From assembly GCF_030867145.1 (NCBI RefSeq), contig NC_134415.1:11200417-11264416 (forward strand): DNA of 64,000 nt. The letters run 5' to 3'. Below the pieces are notes generated by a model. That model did not search any database. It was not told the origin of the DNA and saw only the letters and a list, made by a program, of their open reading frames with translations. Positions 41,020 to 54,099 of this stretch are shown piece after piece. A program made the translations under genes and the position numbers. How positions within the stretch are numbered: the first letter of the stretch is position 1; each line of letters begins with the position of its first letter. Origin of the DNA: Opisthocomus hoazin. Taxonomy: Eukaryota > Chordata > Aves > Opisthocomiformes > Opisthocomidae.

Positions 41020-44000
41020 GACATATTCCAAATCCTAGCCTGATAACTTTGTAATATGGAGCCTAAATTTGTTACCCAAAGGCAACCCAGTTTTGAACTG
41101 CAGTGAAGTGTTATTCTGGTAGGTGAGTTATCCTTGTTCATACTGCAAACAATTGAGTTGAAGGGATGCAAAAAACGGAATTGAAATTATCCTTGTCCAC
41201 ACAATTTTTCTGATGTATCTAGCTCAAAGAGAAGCTGTAAGAATTAGGATAAATACATGTGAAATTTACTAAAATACAATCATGCAGCTGGGAGAGTACC
41301 AGTTCAAGATTAATGCAAAGGAAAATTAAAAATTATATGTATAGTGTCATGATTATATGCTGCTGTGAGATATGTTAAAGTGTACTAAGAGAATTAATAC
41401 ATCTAAATTCATACAGGATACAGTGGAACACAGAATTCATCACTTAATGGAGAGGCCCACATTTCAGGGAGTCCTGTTATGGTTCAGCACAAATCTCAGG
41501 GCAAGGATGATTCACTTCTCTCACTATTTTTTCCTTCTCATTAGCTCAGGAGTTGAGACCCCACTTGTAGTAAACTGATTATTCTTTTCTTTGAAAGAAA
41601 AAAGGCTAATGTATGGAGCCTTTTGATACCATTATATTTTTACAATAGGTAAGGACTTGCTTAAGTGTTTGCTTAGACTAATTGCAGTATTTCCTACATA
41701 ACCAGTATTACGTTGGCGCAAAGCCAAGTGCTAGACGGGGTAGGTTCTGTTCTGTTGTATTTGGACTGACACTTTATTCTCCTGTTCACTTCTGCATGCA
41801 AGTGCTCAAATGTAAGGAATTTGGAATACTGCTAATCAGAAAGCCAAGAACCACCATTTTAGGGAGGTTAAGCATCTTACAGTATTTATTCCCTATGATT
41901 GATTCAGTTGGAGATTGCACATACATTTATTATCTACTAATCATTGAATTAGTGATTGTGATTCTTTATAATCAAGTAAAAAGTATTTCTATTTTTTCCA
42001 TTTACAGTGTTTTCTATTTATAATATTTATACCCATCAGACAAAGAGGGAACTCTTCCCAACCTGAATAAATACACTTGCTGTGTGTGTAGTTGTAGTGC
42101 CTTGATTTGGGAAGATTCTGGGAATCAACAATGCAGTACTGACTTCTTTATTCGGTGAACTGGCACAGTTGTCACACCTGGAAATGTTGAAACAGTAGTT
42201 GCTATATATGGGCTAGTAATACTGGCTAAAAATAATACTAAATTTTAGTACAGAAGGTAGTGTTACTGAAAACCCAGACCAAAGATGTCTTGTTCATTAT
42301 TCTCTTGTTTAGAATTTATGACCAAACTGGGAGAAATGCCTGTCACAGAGACCATTCATGTGACGCAAATATAAATAGTTGTAAGTAGAATAGTTGGCAA
42401 ATATGCTTTTAGCAGATAATTGTTCATTCAAGGCATTTGGTGAATGCATGTGAACATGGATGTTTTAAATTCAATTAGTAGCCATGTTGATATCATTAGC
42501 ATCATTTTTTTAACAGTTAGCTGATTTGTCTAAACTAAATACAATATTAGTTAGTTCACTTCTCAACTTTTTTCTCCAATCAATACCACTTACAAATACT
42601 TATTATTAACTTCATTATGTTAAAACGGGTTTTTGTTAGCAAATACAATAACCTTCAATGTTCACCTGAATTATAATGGATATTTTTAAAACCTTTTTAG
42701 CTAGAACTAAATAACATAAGTATTGATTTATAAATCATTTCTAGAGTAAATTTAGAGAATACTCACTTCCGAGATTATGGTTGCTAAGTATAAGAAACCA
42801 TTGAACATTTTTTGTTTTGGTTTGTTTCTTACAAAGTAATCAGTATAAAAAAAATAAAATAAAGAAACCTCTTCTCCCATTCTGGAGTTGCTAAGCGAAG
42901 TAGAGAGTGGTTGATGGTCTAAAAAACTGATCAAAGCTAAGCTGGATTGTCCTGTGTCTAATATACAAATGTTCAGAGACTTAAAAAAAAAAAAAAAGCC
43001 AGTATTTGTATTGGCTTAAAAGTCTAGTTCTTGGAGGTCAGTCACAGTGAGAACATCCATCTTGTAACTAAACTGTAAAAATGATACAAGTTTGGAGGCT
43101 TCCGTGGTTACTTACTTTTCTTGGTTTCCTGTGTCTGGCATGCACATTTTGCCAGTGCCAGAGTCCTGAAATGATATCACCCGTAACTTACCACTGGAAG
43201 ATGTGTGCTCACAGGAAGCTGAACTCTGTCTTCTCCATTACCACTTTCTGACAGACTTCTCGCAGATCTGAGAGCAGGACTTCATCTTCGTGGGATGATT
43301 GCTACTTCCATTTTTAATATAGAAAGAGTGAGTCTTATATGAATCTGGAATGTAAAGAGCAGAGGACATTTTCAGTCTTTGGCAGAAGTGTGCCAATAAA
43401 GGAACTGGATTGCAGTTAAGTACATCTACATCCACTGGTGTACATTGCAACTGAGTAACATTTACATTAATTTCAGTATAGTAACAGATAAAATCAGGGT
43501 ATGGTTAGGAAAAAAAAATTTAGAATCATATCTTCTACCTTTCAGGGACTGTCGGAGCTGCCTGCCACCAGGGTGTGTTGAGAGAAGTAGTACAATTTTA
43601 TTCTTTTGCCCTTTCTCCTCACCCCTAATCCACTGCACAGTGACCACACTAAGAAAAAGCTTTTTTTAAAAAACGTTTCATATTCTTAAATCATAAGATG
43701 GCAGATGGTGACGGGTCTGGCTCCTCCCTTAAGACTGACTGTCATCTGCAGTCTTTCTGATCAGGCCACCTTATCACCAGAAACTCAGTGGGTTTTCCTC
43801 TGACTTCTTAAGCACTGTCAAGATGCAGGAAGTAAGAGGAGGCCAGGAGTAACTTCAGTGGATCAAACCATGCAGTGGTATCATGACTTGTTTTCTTCTG
43901 GGCTGTTCTTACACAGTCAAGGATGAGATAGGTGGGGAGTACGTGAAAGACAGTAATGAACAGCAGCATTGTGAAGAGACTCTTGTGGTAGAAAAGGGAA

Positions 44001-46385
44001 AGGTTCTTCCTACAGTTTTAGAAAACCAGACGTCTGGATCTGAAACTAATTTTCCCCCGGTGATTCAATAGGGTTCTTCACAAAGATTGTGTCAGACCTG
44101 ACGTATTTCAACTGACTTCCAGTGATTGCCTCTAGTTGTATGGTATTCAGCTGTGCAGGTTTGAAGTATTTCAAATACAAATAACAAAATATATGTGAAT
44201 AAGAAATTTTATTTCTGACTTCTGTCATATTTAACACAGAATTGTTAACAATATTTATTGCTGTTGCTTGAACATTAGCCAGCGGTCAAAGATGTATTAC
44301 ACTTGGTACTGGGCAACCATGAAACAAATTCAGCATGTTGGGCTGGTGCGTTTAAACACCTATGTTGATTCACAGAAGTCAATGAGTCTTGAGTAAAACG
44401 GAACTTTCTCATGCATCTAGTCTCACAGTCTCTTAGTGCTTATTATAGCTGTATGACTTTGCATGGGAAAACACAAGTGGGACTGCAGGTCAAATCTTTT
44501 TCTTTGCTGTAGCAGAGGAAAGCTAGAATAAGTATATTTTAAATTATTCCACTTTTATACCAGCATTACTAAGCAAGTCTATAACCTGAAAGAAAAGAGT
44601 GGATGAAAACAGAAATTAATAGCTGTAGAGCTCCAATAGGCAGTGGTTTTTGCCTTGAAGACAAACAATGATGTTAGTGAACTAACTTCAAGGTTGGGTA
44701 AATAAGTTTAGAATAACAATCTATACCCTAGGAAATTACAGAAATCGTCAGTGGACTGTGTTCAAGACCTACCAAACAATCATTCATTTCAGGGAAATTG
44801 CTACTGCAGGCTATTATAAATTTTCCAGACAATTCACAGAATTCCTTCTCTCCACTTGTCACTGCTGGCTTAAAAAGCAGATAAGAAGTAAAAGAAATTT
44901 TGATGGTTTAATATATAAATAAATTACAGTGGGGGCTAGGACAAAGAAGGGAAACCTTCCATGTTATTTTTGCTGAGGAAATACCAGAATGGCAGCGAAA
45001 TCATAAAAAACCAATTATCTATACTTGTCTTAAAACTTTGACTACCATAATTCATCTATTACACAAAGCTTTTACATATTTGAAACCAATGTTTAACAAA
45101 AGAAAGAGAGTGTGCAACAGTTGCACTGGTACAAATGTGGTGGTATTTATCTGTGGTTTTTATTGATTCAGTGGGTGTGCTTTTTTTTTTTTTCCTTCTT
45201 TAAAGCCAATTGAAATTTGGCTTAAAGATACTGACCAGAACATAAGGGGACAATGTTATTGCACCTCTGAAGCTAATAATATGGCTCAAAATCAAAGTGG
45301 GTATAGTCCACGTTAACATGAAGATAACAGACAAAATCTCTTGGTCTTTCTCTGTTGTCAGACAGAAATTTGTCCACAATAAACAGGGAAAAAAAAGTTT
45401 GCTTTGGAAGGAATATAAGAATATTTTTCCAAAATAGCTCATGAAAGATGGGGAGACACGTGACAGTTAAGTCACTGCTCATGTTATGCAAGAAATCTGT
45501 AGAAGAATAAGGGGTAAGTTATCTATGATTAAGACACTTTTATTGCTGTGCTACATCCTTCCTACCTTCTCTCACACTAGGAAATAATCCTCAAGTTTTG
45601 GTAGCAAATCCCATTAAGATCTGTCCCAAATCCTCTTTGTAAAATATTGTGCAATAATTTAAGGCAATGCAATGAGGTAATAGTGTGAGTGTGTGTTTAT
45701 CAATTATTAGAATAAATATTTACACTACATTAGTCTTTATGGAGTATTAACTAAGATTATTTTGGTAGACCAATCATAAACAGTAAACAAAAAATTGCTA
45801 CCCATGAAGTCTTGGAGCTAATGGTGAAATCCAAGTTAACAATAATGCAATTGACTTTAATAAAACAATGTTTCAGCTTAAAGGCATAAAGGTAACAAGG
45901 CTTTATACTTTGTAACAGTGTGCACATCTCTGAAGGTATCAGTGCTCTGACGTTCCGTGTAGGCAAAGCTCTTCTCAAATTCAACTCACTACCTATGTCT
46001 AGAAAGCTAGGTAATGTTTGTTGCTGTTTTAATAAAACACAAAATATGGCAGTTGTTATCCCTGTCTGGAAACCATGTGTGCCTGCGAGAGGATCTGTAA
46101 ACGAGGGACCTTTTTGTACAGTAAATCAGAGCTTACTCCTGGTTTACTGGCATGCCCAGTAATAAAGCAAAACAAATGTTTGCAACTTTCTGGACTTAAG
46201 ACCCTGATCACAAAACTACACCTGAATTTAGCTTTCACAAGAAAAGATTCTCTCCAAACCTACATTTTCATTTTAATAAATAAAGAAGATTCCTACTATG
46301 TATTACCAATTTTAAGGAAAATAAAGTGATCCTGGAGTACAGATGTTATACACAAGGTGTGTAAAGTAGTTCTTCCATTCTCCTT
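41020..46385. other. Intergenic stretch, no firm gene
   Basis: AT-rich sequence with short open frames only, apart from one candidate exon at 43917-44071. An A run occurs near 42983 and a T run near 45180. No recognised gene. Confidence 0.5.
43917..44071 (+). CDS. Candidate orphan terminal exon, acidic peptide
   Basis: A strong acceptor (tgttttcttctgggctgttcttacacag) is followed by an open frame that begins in the second base of a codon. It runs 51 codons to a TAG and reads KDEIGGEYVKDSNEQQ, then ETLVVEKGKVLPTVLENQ, and ends FPPVIQ. The hydrophilic, protein-like composition is unusual for random AT-rich DNA. No family is recognised, and no upstream exon or nearby AATAAA was found. It could be the last exon of an unidentified gene, part of a non-coding RNA, or chance. 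Confidence 0.2.
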
Positions 46386-46389
46386 GGCC

Positions 46390-46600
46390 CTGGAGAGTGC
46401 CAAGGAGCACTGTTCTGGGCACCACACTTCAAGAAAAATGTAGACGCACTGGACACAATCCAGAAAGGAGTAAAAAGAATGAACAACAGTCTAGGGCGAG
46501 CATGAGGGAGGGTGGAAGGAATTGGCATTGTTTAGTCTAGAGAAGAGAAGACTAAGGAAAGATGGGATGTCAGCCTATAACCATGAACAATGTTTCTGCA
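46390..46600 (+). mobile_element. Old L3-like CR1 fossil
   Basis: A diverged CR1/L3 segment in sense orientation is recognisable by order and wording: gttctgggcaccacacttca, then gacacaatccagaaaggagt, then attgtttagtctagagaaga (misspelled by one or two bases). This is the same ORF2 C-terminal region as the young copies but far more mutated, so it predates them. Edges are approximate. Confidence 0.75.
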
Positions 46601-47728
46601 AAGAAGAAAATATAAACTATAGATGGGAAAAGTAGTAATGAAAAAACTGCAGCAGGGGAGATTCAATATTGTTGCTAAAAGTAATTTTCCCTGAATAGAT
46701 TGGTTAAGAGCTTAGTAAAGTTTTCTGGCTAAATTTCATTTACAGTTTAAAAATTCAATGCCAGTATCTGACAAAGACGTGAAGTGCAAGTAAACTCTGT
46801 GTAGAAGTTGTAACTTTTAGGCCGAGTCTGAAAACTTATCAATAAACTCTCTAGGATGTCTTGAAGATTTTGTATTAAACAAGTATCTGCAGTAGGTCAT
46901 GCCCACTTGCAATGATAGGATGCTAGCTGCTGAATGCAACCAACATCAAACCAACCATAATTACTGTCAACATTATAAGTAGCAGCACTCTACTTTCATT
47001 TGGGTCTTCATTGCATTTTTCAGACTGGCAAGAAAATCCCATAGGGTGGTAATGGTTCAATCCTAATTTTTCATTGAATTTTGTCTTTGTGTGGGCCACT
47101 GAACAGAAGCATGAGTTTTGCTCACAGTTGTAGTTGTTAATTCCATGTAAGATCTGGGCCTCTTTCTATTCGTAGTCTAAAGCCACATTTCAGTTCTGGA
47201 AAGATTAATAGAGACTTTCAAACCAGTTGTTCTGAATACTTCTATGCTTAATAAACTGATTTTTTCCTTTTTGTATCAATCTTCTTTAATTAACTCTGAA
47301 TGTTTTGAAGCTGAGTTTTCAGCCTTATCTTCATCCTCCGTTCCTACTACTTTCTAGAGATCTAAATAATAAATTCACTGAAGAGTACCCACTATAGCTA
47401 TAAACAAGCTATAAGCCATCCAGGAGATTATGTGTAGATGTGCACATTAAAAGTACATAAAGATTAAAGGACATTTTAGACTTCATCCTTCTGAACTGAA
47501 GCTTGGAAATTTACATTTCCTATGTGGAAAGGAGTTTGTTGTATCTTTATTACTCACATTTACTTTCTTTGTACTTCTAGACACCTGATATCTAGGAAGA
47601 GACCATTTACCAGAGATCCACACTTAGACAGAAAAGATGAACCAGCTGGGCTTTCTAGGCAGAGTGCTACTAGAAATCATTAGAAATGGCAGGTAGATGA
47701 AGTTACCCTATCACAATCGTATTTTCCC

Positions 47729-47780
47729 TAATGTGTTATATTTTGATTAATGTGTTATATTGTGATTCTGTGATTCTGTG
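47729..47780. repeat. 19-bp tandem pair and 9-bp tandem pair
   Basis: TAATGTGTTATATTTTGAT is followed directly by a second copy with one change (TTTT to TTGT). It then runs into GATTCTGTG repeated twice. The GATTCTGTG pair resembles a CR1 tail motif, but no CR1 body is attached. Confidence 0.65.
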
Positions 47781-48368
47781 CCATACTTTCTTATCTCCCT
47801 AAGGAAGCAAGTTTTCTGGAGTATTTACCTGCTTGACAGAATATGATTACTGTGGCACATCCAACTGTAGCAAGAGTATCTTCTGAGCTGCAATCAGTTC
47901 TAGCTTTTATAGTTCTCACTAGCAGATCTCAAAGCAACAGAGGACAGTCAGTACTGTCCTCAATTTAAAAAAAAAAACAGAAACTGTAAGATTGGGGCTG
48001 GGAGGGTTAACCACTGTTCTCCAGTTAACCAGTGACAGAGTCAAAAATAGCACTTAGCTACCTTGAATCCCAATCCCGCATTGTGACAAGGAAATAGAAT
48101 TCCTGAAATCACCTGAAAATGCCTTGAAAATTATATCAGTAATAAAACCTGGCTATTGGCCTATGAATGGGACCCTCTGCAATGAGTCACAGATGGTCAG
48201 AAAGGAATGGTATAAACACATAAGCCCAAAAACTTTGATTCACAAGGATGACTATGAGTTTACTATTTCTCTCCTTTTAGAAGGTCTAGGAACACCATTG
48301 CCTCTCTTGATGCATTTTAGGTTCTGCATCAGAAAAGCTGAAAAGAGTGGGATCAAATAAGAGAGATG

Positions 48369-48376
48369 TATAAAAG
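48369..48376 (+). promoter_or_regulatory. Isolated TATA-box-like site
   Basis: TATAAAAG with a GC-leaning 3' flank (gaagcaggaggg) fits a core TATA box. No downstream gene is recognised, so this is only a motif match. Confidence 0.15.
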
Positions 48377-51300
48377 GAAGCAGGAGGGATGACCAACTGA
48401 TTAGAACTCACCCCAGCCTTAATTCCAGGAAGAAACATTCATCTCGTTACCCCTCTCTCCTGGCCCTGAAACTTCTGATTGCAATCAACTTTGGGTGATT
48501 AAACAATACTGTTGGAAGACAGTTGCATTTCAGCAGGAGACCAAAGATGCATATTTATTCTGTACGATACTAAATGAATGGACGACGCACAAGAATGCAT
48601 CAGTTCAGTGAGTTATATGTCTAAGTCTCCATTGTCTGGAGTGTAACTTACAGAACTGCTTCTGCACTTGAGACGCGTACCTAATGCTATCCTAATATGG
48701 CTGTGGTTGAGACCGTCTGAACATTCCTCAGCTGCGCCTGCAGGAGAATGACTGCAAAAATGTTAAATCTCCCACATTTATATCTGCTCTGAAATGCTGG
48801 CACGCTCTAGCAATTGGCATTAATACTTGGTTTTGTTTTTTCTTATTTAAATGCCACTAATTTGAGTTTGGAAAACTTCAGTCTCCCATATGTGATATGG
48901 ATTTCAAATGTGAATTTGTATGTGTGTATGTGTGCTGGAGATGAAGAGGTTGAAATAACCTTAGTATTCTTCTATAATTCTTAAATACCCATGGGTAAGC
49001 CTCTAAATACTGCATAAGTATAATTAACTTCTTCAGTGCCCCATTCCTGGACAACTACATGGGTATGTAGGTACAAAAAGAGTTGCTTTCAAATTGTTTC
49101 TTTAATGGCACTGAAGTCACACATATTAAAGTTTAAACATCAAGAAAAATGCTATAACTTAATTAAAAAGAAAACAAAGATGACTTCTGGAGTGTTGTAA
49201 TGCAGTGTATTTTCATGTATGTGATAAACTATTTCAAAGAAATTACTAGCCAGTGAGATCACTCAATTGGCTCCATTTGTGCTTTTCCAAAAATAGATGT
49301 GGCATTGTGCACTGAGAGGTCTATTCCAGTTGTGCTGCAGGAGAATCCATTACTTATCCTAGATTGCTTCTGAAAAAACAAGCTTTTTTTTTCTTTTTCT
49401 TCAGGACAGATTAAATGTTTGGACTTCAGGACTGTGGGAAACCAGGCATCAGTTAGAGCGGCCAGCTGTTCTTTAATGCAGGGATTGGCTTGCATCCCGA
49501 GCAGCTGCAGCACCTGGGGACTTTGAATGTCATTCAAACCTACCTTAGCTCTACCCATCAGGCTTGCCTAGAACCTGACTTGACTGGACCAGAGATTCTG
49601 GCTCACAGTGTCTGTCGCAGCTAGTGTGAGGCAAAACAATCCCTGAAAAGCATGGTAAGAATTATGCATTATGGGGGGGGGTGTCTTTTTTGTTTGCATG
49701 CATGTGGCCCACTGGAAGTGGACCCATTTTGCTGGAAAACTTACATCTGGCAGATTTGTTTTCAGTCAGAAATACATGTTATTTTCTTCTTTTTTCCCTT
49801 AGTGACTACATTTTTTTCAAACGAAATCTTATTATTTTTGATTGTTCCATGTTTGAAGTTCTCAAGGAATTTTGCTTTGAACAAGTAGCATTAAAACTGA
49901 ACATTTCAAAAATATTGAGGAAAGGTGACATCTCTTGGAAAACAAGGCAGGTAAATGCTAAATGCTCAAACCAACACCTTCTAGCAATGTTATGTATCAC
50001 TCATGACATATGAAGCAGAGATGTAGAGAAAGACCTTTTGCCTCAACTTGACCAGACTATAAATCTCTGGCCTCATTAATCCAGAATGTTAGGTTAGCCT
50101 TTGTTCTGAACACTGAGTAAGAAGGTATCCTAGGCCATTGTTCTGTGGTTACTTCAATCAAGCAGATGTCTGCACTGCTGCCAGGCGAGATTGGTCTTTT
50201 CTTCTCTCCAGTAACTCATGGCCTTTTCCCTGCTGCTTTCCATGTCCTACCTCTAGTGTGCACATAGCAACCCTCTGAATCAGGCCAAAGAACATTATCT
50301 GTCTGAAAACTAATATCAAGGAAACAAAAAAAGTCATTGTTCTTCCAAGGAAGCAGGAATGTCCAAGGGTGCAAAGGTGGGTAGGACTGCACCTTTATGG
50401 AGCACTGTAGATTTATACTGACCTGAAGTGACCACATAACCATGCTCTCAGGGATTTGGAGAAAATAGCACCTAGAACAGAAGAGAGACCAGCTTATGAA
50501 GAAATGGGAGGAGCTACCATAAATCCCAAGTTCTTAATGAAGGTCACTTATGATGTCTCTTTCAGCCTTTCACAGTTAAAGGTGGAGACATCTGGTACAT
50601 CAGTAATCAGAGCCCACAAAAAAAGATCAGGATACACATCTGTCGCCTTTGTTGAAAGTGCTTTTGCCACCAGCCCAGAGACTGTCCTGGAGTTGATGTA
50701 GGGAAGTCCTTCCATTGTGGCTGAAGGTGCTATAACACCGTGAAGGAAGGCATTCCAAATTGGGTGGGGCAGACCTGGGTGTGAGAAGGAGCATGATGCT
50801 CTTAGCTGTTTTGGATGCTTATCTGGGAAGAAAAGCTGGAGTTCTGCTTTAGCATAAAGTTGACATGTTTCATGGTAAATAGGATGTGGTGAGAGCAACA
50901 ACAAACAGTAGATGTGAAGAAAATAGGAACCTATTTAAGTTCATACTGCCAGAGGCCAAGTGTGCATAAAAGCTTTCTTACTGCAAACTGCACCTGAGAC
51001 ATTCTAAAATCCTTTGCAGATAACATTTAAACTCAATAAAATATCTTAAGTAAAACCAGACAGCCATCTTGAATGAGGACTTGAGATAAAGTTTTCACGG
51101 TTATTCCCTTCTACACCAGCAAACTTGGCATGGGAGCAGGAAGAGAAACAACAATAACTCAAAGTCTTGTAGACATCAGCAGTTAAATCCAGAGATGTGT
51201 TTGACACTGCCCCTGTAATTAACATGCAGAAACCCCGCCTAATTCTGTTATGTTTTAAAGATATGTCTTCCCTGCCTCTTAGGTAATCTAGGCTGGGAAA

Positions 51301-52309
51301 GCTCATTCCACATCAGTTAGGATTTCTTTTCATTTGAGTCACTTTTTCTATCACAGCAACGCACAACTGACATGCACGATTTTATTTATGCTACGTAACC
51401 AAGTTAATGTTCTTATAACTCTGCTGCATATCCCACGACACCTTTGCAGGAGGGATGATTCATCTCAACAGGCTTAGCTAGTGAAACTCTTTAAATAACT
51501 ATATGTGAAACATATGGTTCAAGACAGAAAACATTTTGAGAGTGGAATAAGGCCAGGAATAGCAGTTGTCGCTAATACAGTATAGTGAGATTTGATGTCT
51601 CGTAAAAGGCAAACCAAACTTCAATCTCCAAGAATCCTTGAGTTTACAAACTAGTTAAAAAATACAGGCCTACAAAGCATATACTACTTCTAGGTTAAAA
51701 CTGACTTGTCTTTTCTACCGTGGCTTCATTAAAACACTTTGCTTTGTAAGCAGGGCAAAGTTTCTGTGCATAGGCAGGCAGAGACGGCTGCAAGATATCC
51801 GAAAGATTCAGAAAAGAGGAAAGCTGGCAGGGAGGAGCTGAGGTGTGTGACAGCAGCTCAGCTTCGGGACTCAGAGAAGCAGGGAGGTGTTCTGCTGGTT
51901 CGTTGCTGGGGCTTAGGTTGGAAGTCAGAGCAGGTGAGACTTGTGTTCATTCCACTTTAGCTATTCCAAGTGTTTGTGCCCCTCACTCCACTCTGGGGAA
52001 TCCAGTGCCATCAGGGAGGGATACGTGTCTGAAAGTAACAAGAATATTATAAAGAGAAATCTGTAGGTAGGGACAAAGCAGATGTTAAGGGGAACATGTG
52101 AGGAATTACAGTGGTAATTGAAGAAAGTTGATATCCGAGAGTGATGGACCAGAACTTTAAGGGAGATGCTGTTTCAGAGGCAATTTTTGTTCTGGTTCCA
52201 CTTGTTCAGGGTGAAAATTCTCCCTACGTTATTCCATTTTGTATATCTTCTAAATAACAGCATCTGTAAGATAACCAGACAAGTTGAGTGGTCTTTTCTA
52301 GGGATGCAA

Positions 52310-52616
52310 GGGGCCAAACTCTTTTCAGTGGTGCCCAGTGACAGGACAAGAGGCAACGGGCACAAATTGAAGCATAGGAAGTTCTGTCTGAACACATGGA
52401 AGAGCTTCTTCCCTCTGAGGGTGATGGAGCCCTGGAACAGGCTGCCCAGGGAGGTTGTGGAGTCTCCCTCTCTGGAGATACTCAAGACCCGCCTAGACGT
52501 GGTCCTGTGCAGCCTGCTGTAGGTGACCCTGTTTCAGCAGGGGGGTTGGGCTAGATGACCCACAGAGGTCCCTTCCAACCCTGAACATTCTATGATTCTA
52601 CGATTCTATGATTCTG
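52310..52616 (+). mobile_element. CR1 retrotransposon 3' end (copy H)
   Basis: A sense CR1 end, with the decayed C-terminus readable as [20 protein letters not shown] and [18 protein letters not shown], followed by the gacccacagaggtccc 3'UTR. The tail has about three 8-mer copies (attctatgattctacgattc and so on). It is the best-preserved tail in the window. Confidence 0.95.
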
Positions 52617-53689
52617 GCACCATGAGCATCAAAGCATAGTACCTGTCTTTTAATCCCTTCCTTAGTTTTCCTTCTATGAAAGAATGAGGTTAATGCTTCT
52701 CTGTTTCAGCCGATGGTGCTGTGGCTTGTGAGGAGTTCACACCATGCTACTGTAAGTCTCAGCCACACCGAAACTGTCAGAGGAAAAGGAACAGAGCATA
52801 TGGCTATGGCTGTGTGTGGACTTGTATGTTTAAATGGTGATAATGAGCACGGCAGTGATAAGACCATGGAGACAGGATTGTCATGAATGGAAAAAGACTA
52901 CATTTTGCCTTAAACAGTTTGTATTTGCTGGTTTTGCCTGAAAGAGAAATTGTCTTACACAGAATTAACATGTTTTGCTCCCTGTGTGAAATCAACACTT
53001 GTACTGTCTTTGAGTAGCCAGAGGCTGTTGACAGGAAAAACACAGAACACCTCCCTTCAATTTGTCTGCCCAACCCATGTATTTTTCAATGCCATATCAG
53101 TCCTGGTGTCAGGATCTGGCATGGGAAAACAGAAATGTTAAATGACTTACACCCAGTTCTGGATGACTCCAAGGTCATCCTAACACATGAGGGCAAACCA
53201 TCCTTTGTCTCCTCTCTTAGCTTGCAGATGTGGGTGTATCTGGGCAGTAGCAGAGTGATAATGTCCCTCTGGGGCCATGACTGGAAGAGGACGCCAGGTC
53301 ATACCTCAGATTATACCAATTGGGCACAAGAGGTGGACCCGTCTGATGCAGCTAGCTGTGCGCTTGAACCCTTTCTGCTCTTCAACACTGTGTAATAATG
53401 TTGCCTGTTGGCTCAAGAAAGGAAATGAAAGATACTATTAAAACTGCAGTGGATAGAGAGACCTTTGTCAAAACAAGCAACAGAAGAATCTAAATAAATG
53501 CAATAAAACTGCATTTATTTTCATTCTTCCTTCTTTTCCTCCCTTCTTCCATCTCCTAATTCCATTTTCGTCTTGCTAGTTTTCACATAGATGTAAACAA
53601 AATACAAGGTCTTCAACAGTTGTGTTATCTTACCATAGAACAGCTGCAAGACTTCATTAACACTGAGAGTTTGAATGAAAGATCACTTT

Positions 53690-54070
53690 CCAAAAAACAT
53701 CCAATTTTGTTTTAAAAATTCCTAGAGGGAGAAAATCCACTGCTACGTTTAATAGGCTGTTCCTGTGTTCATTACCTTCACCAAACAAAGAAATATCTCT
53801 GCCTGTAGTCTTGCTTCATTTAGTTCCAATGCCTACCTACTGGACCTTGTCATACGTTTGTCTGCTGGACTGAAGAACCCATTATCAATGCTTCCTGCCT
53901 AAATTATTAAGAATTTTAAAAAGAGTAGTTTAGCCATCTATTATCCATTTCCTAGGTAAGGTAAATAAGCTGAGTTCCTGGAATCACTTTCTCTTTATGT
54001 TTTGGTGTTTTTTCCCCAACACTCGAATCGTTCTCTTGGCATTTCTTTGAATGTTCTCCAAGTTGCGTCA
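53690..54070 (-). mobile_element. Old L3-like CR1 fossil (minus strand)
   Basis: A heavily diverged CR1/L3 in antisense. Marker strings in order are taggctgttcctgtgttcat, accttgtcatacgtttgtct, gctggactgaagaaccc, and aagctgagttcctggaatca. It continues to ctttgaatgttctccaagtt. This is the arrangement of the ancient L3-type CR1s shared with crocodiles and turtles. Edges are approximate. Confidence 0.7.
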
Positions 54071-54099
54071 TTAATCCTGAACTGTACACATTAGACTGA

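Larger units (their letters stand above)
46620..52300. other. Intergenic stretch, no firm gene
   Basis: No gene recognised. Small items are a 19-bp tandem pair at 47729-47766, a TATA-box-like site at 48369, a G9 run near 49672, and unremarkable open frames at 49259-49558 (minus) and 50548-50904 (minus) with no recognisable domain. Confidence 0.5.

Noticed and set aside
50548-50904. 118-codon minus-strand frame overlapping an 81-codon plus-strand frame
   Set aside because: No domain or transposon protein recognised, no splice context.
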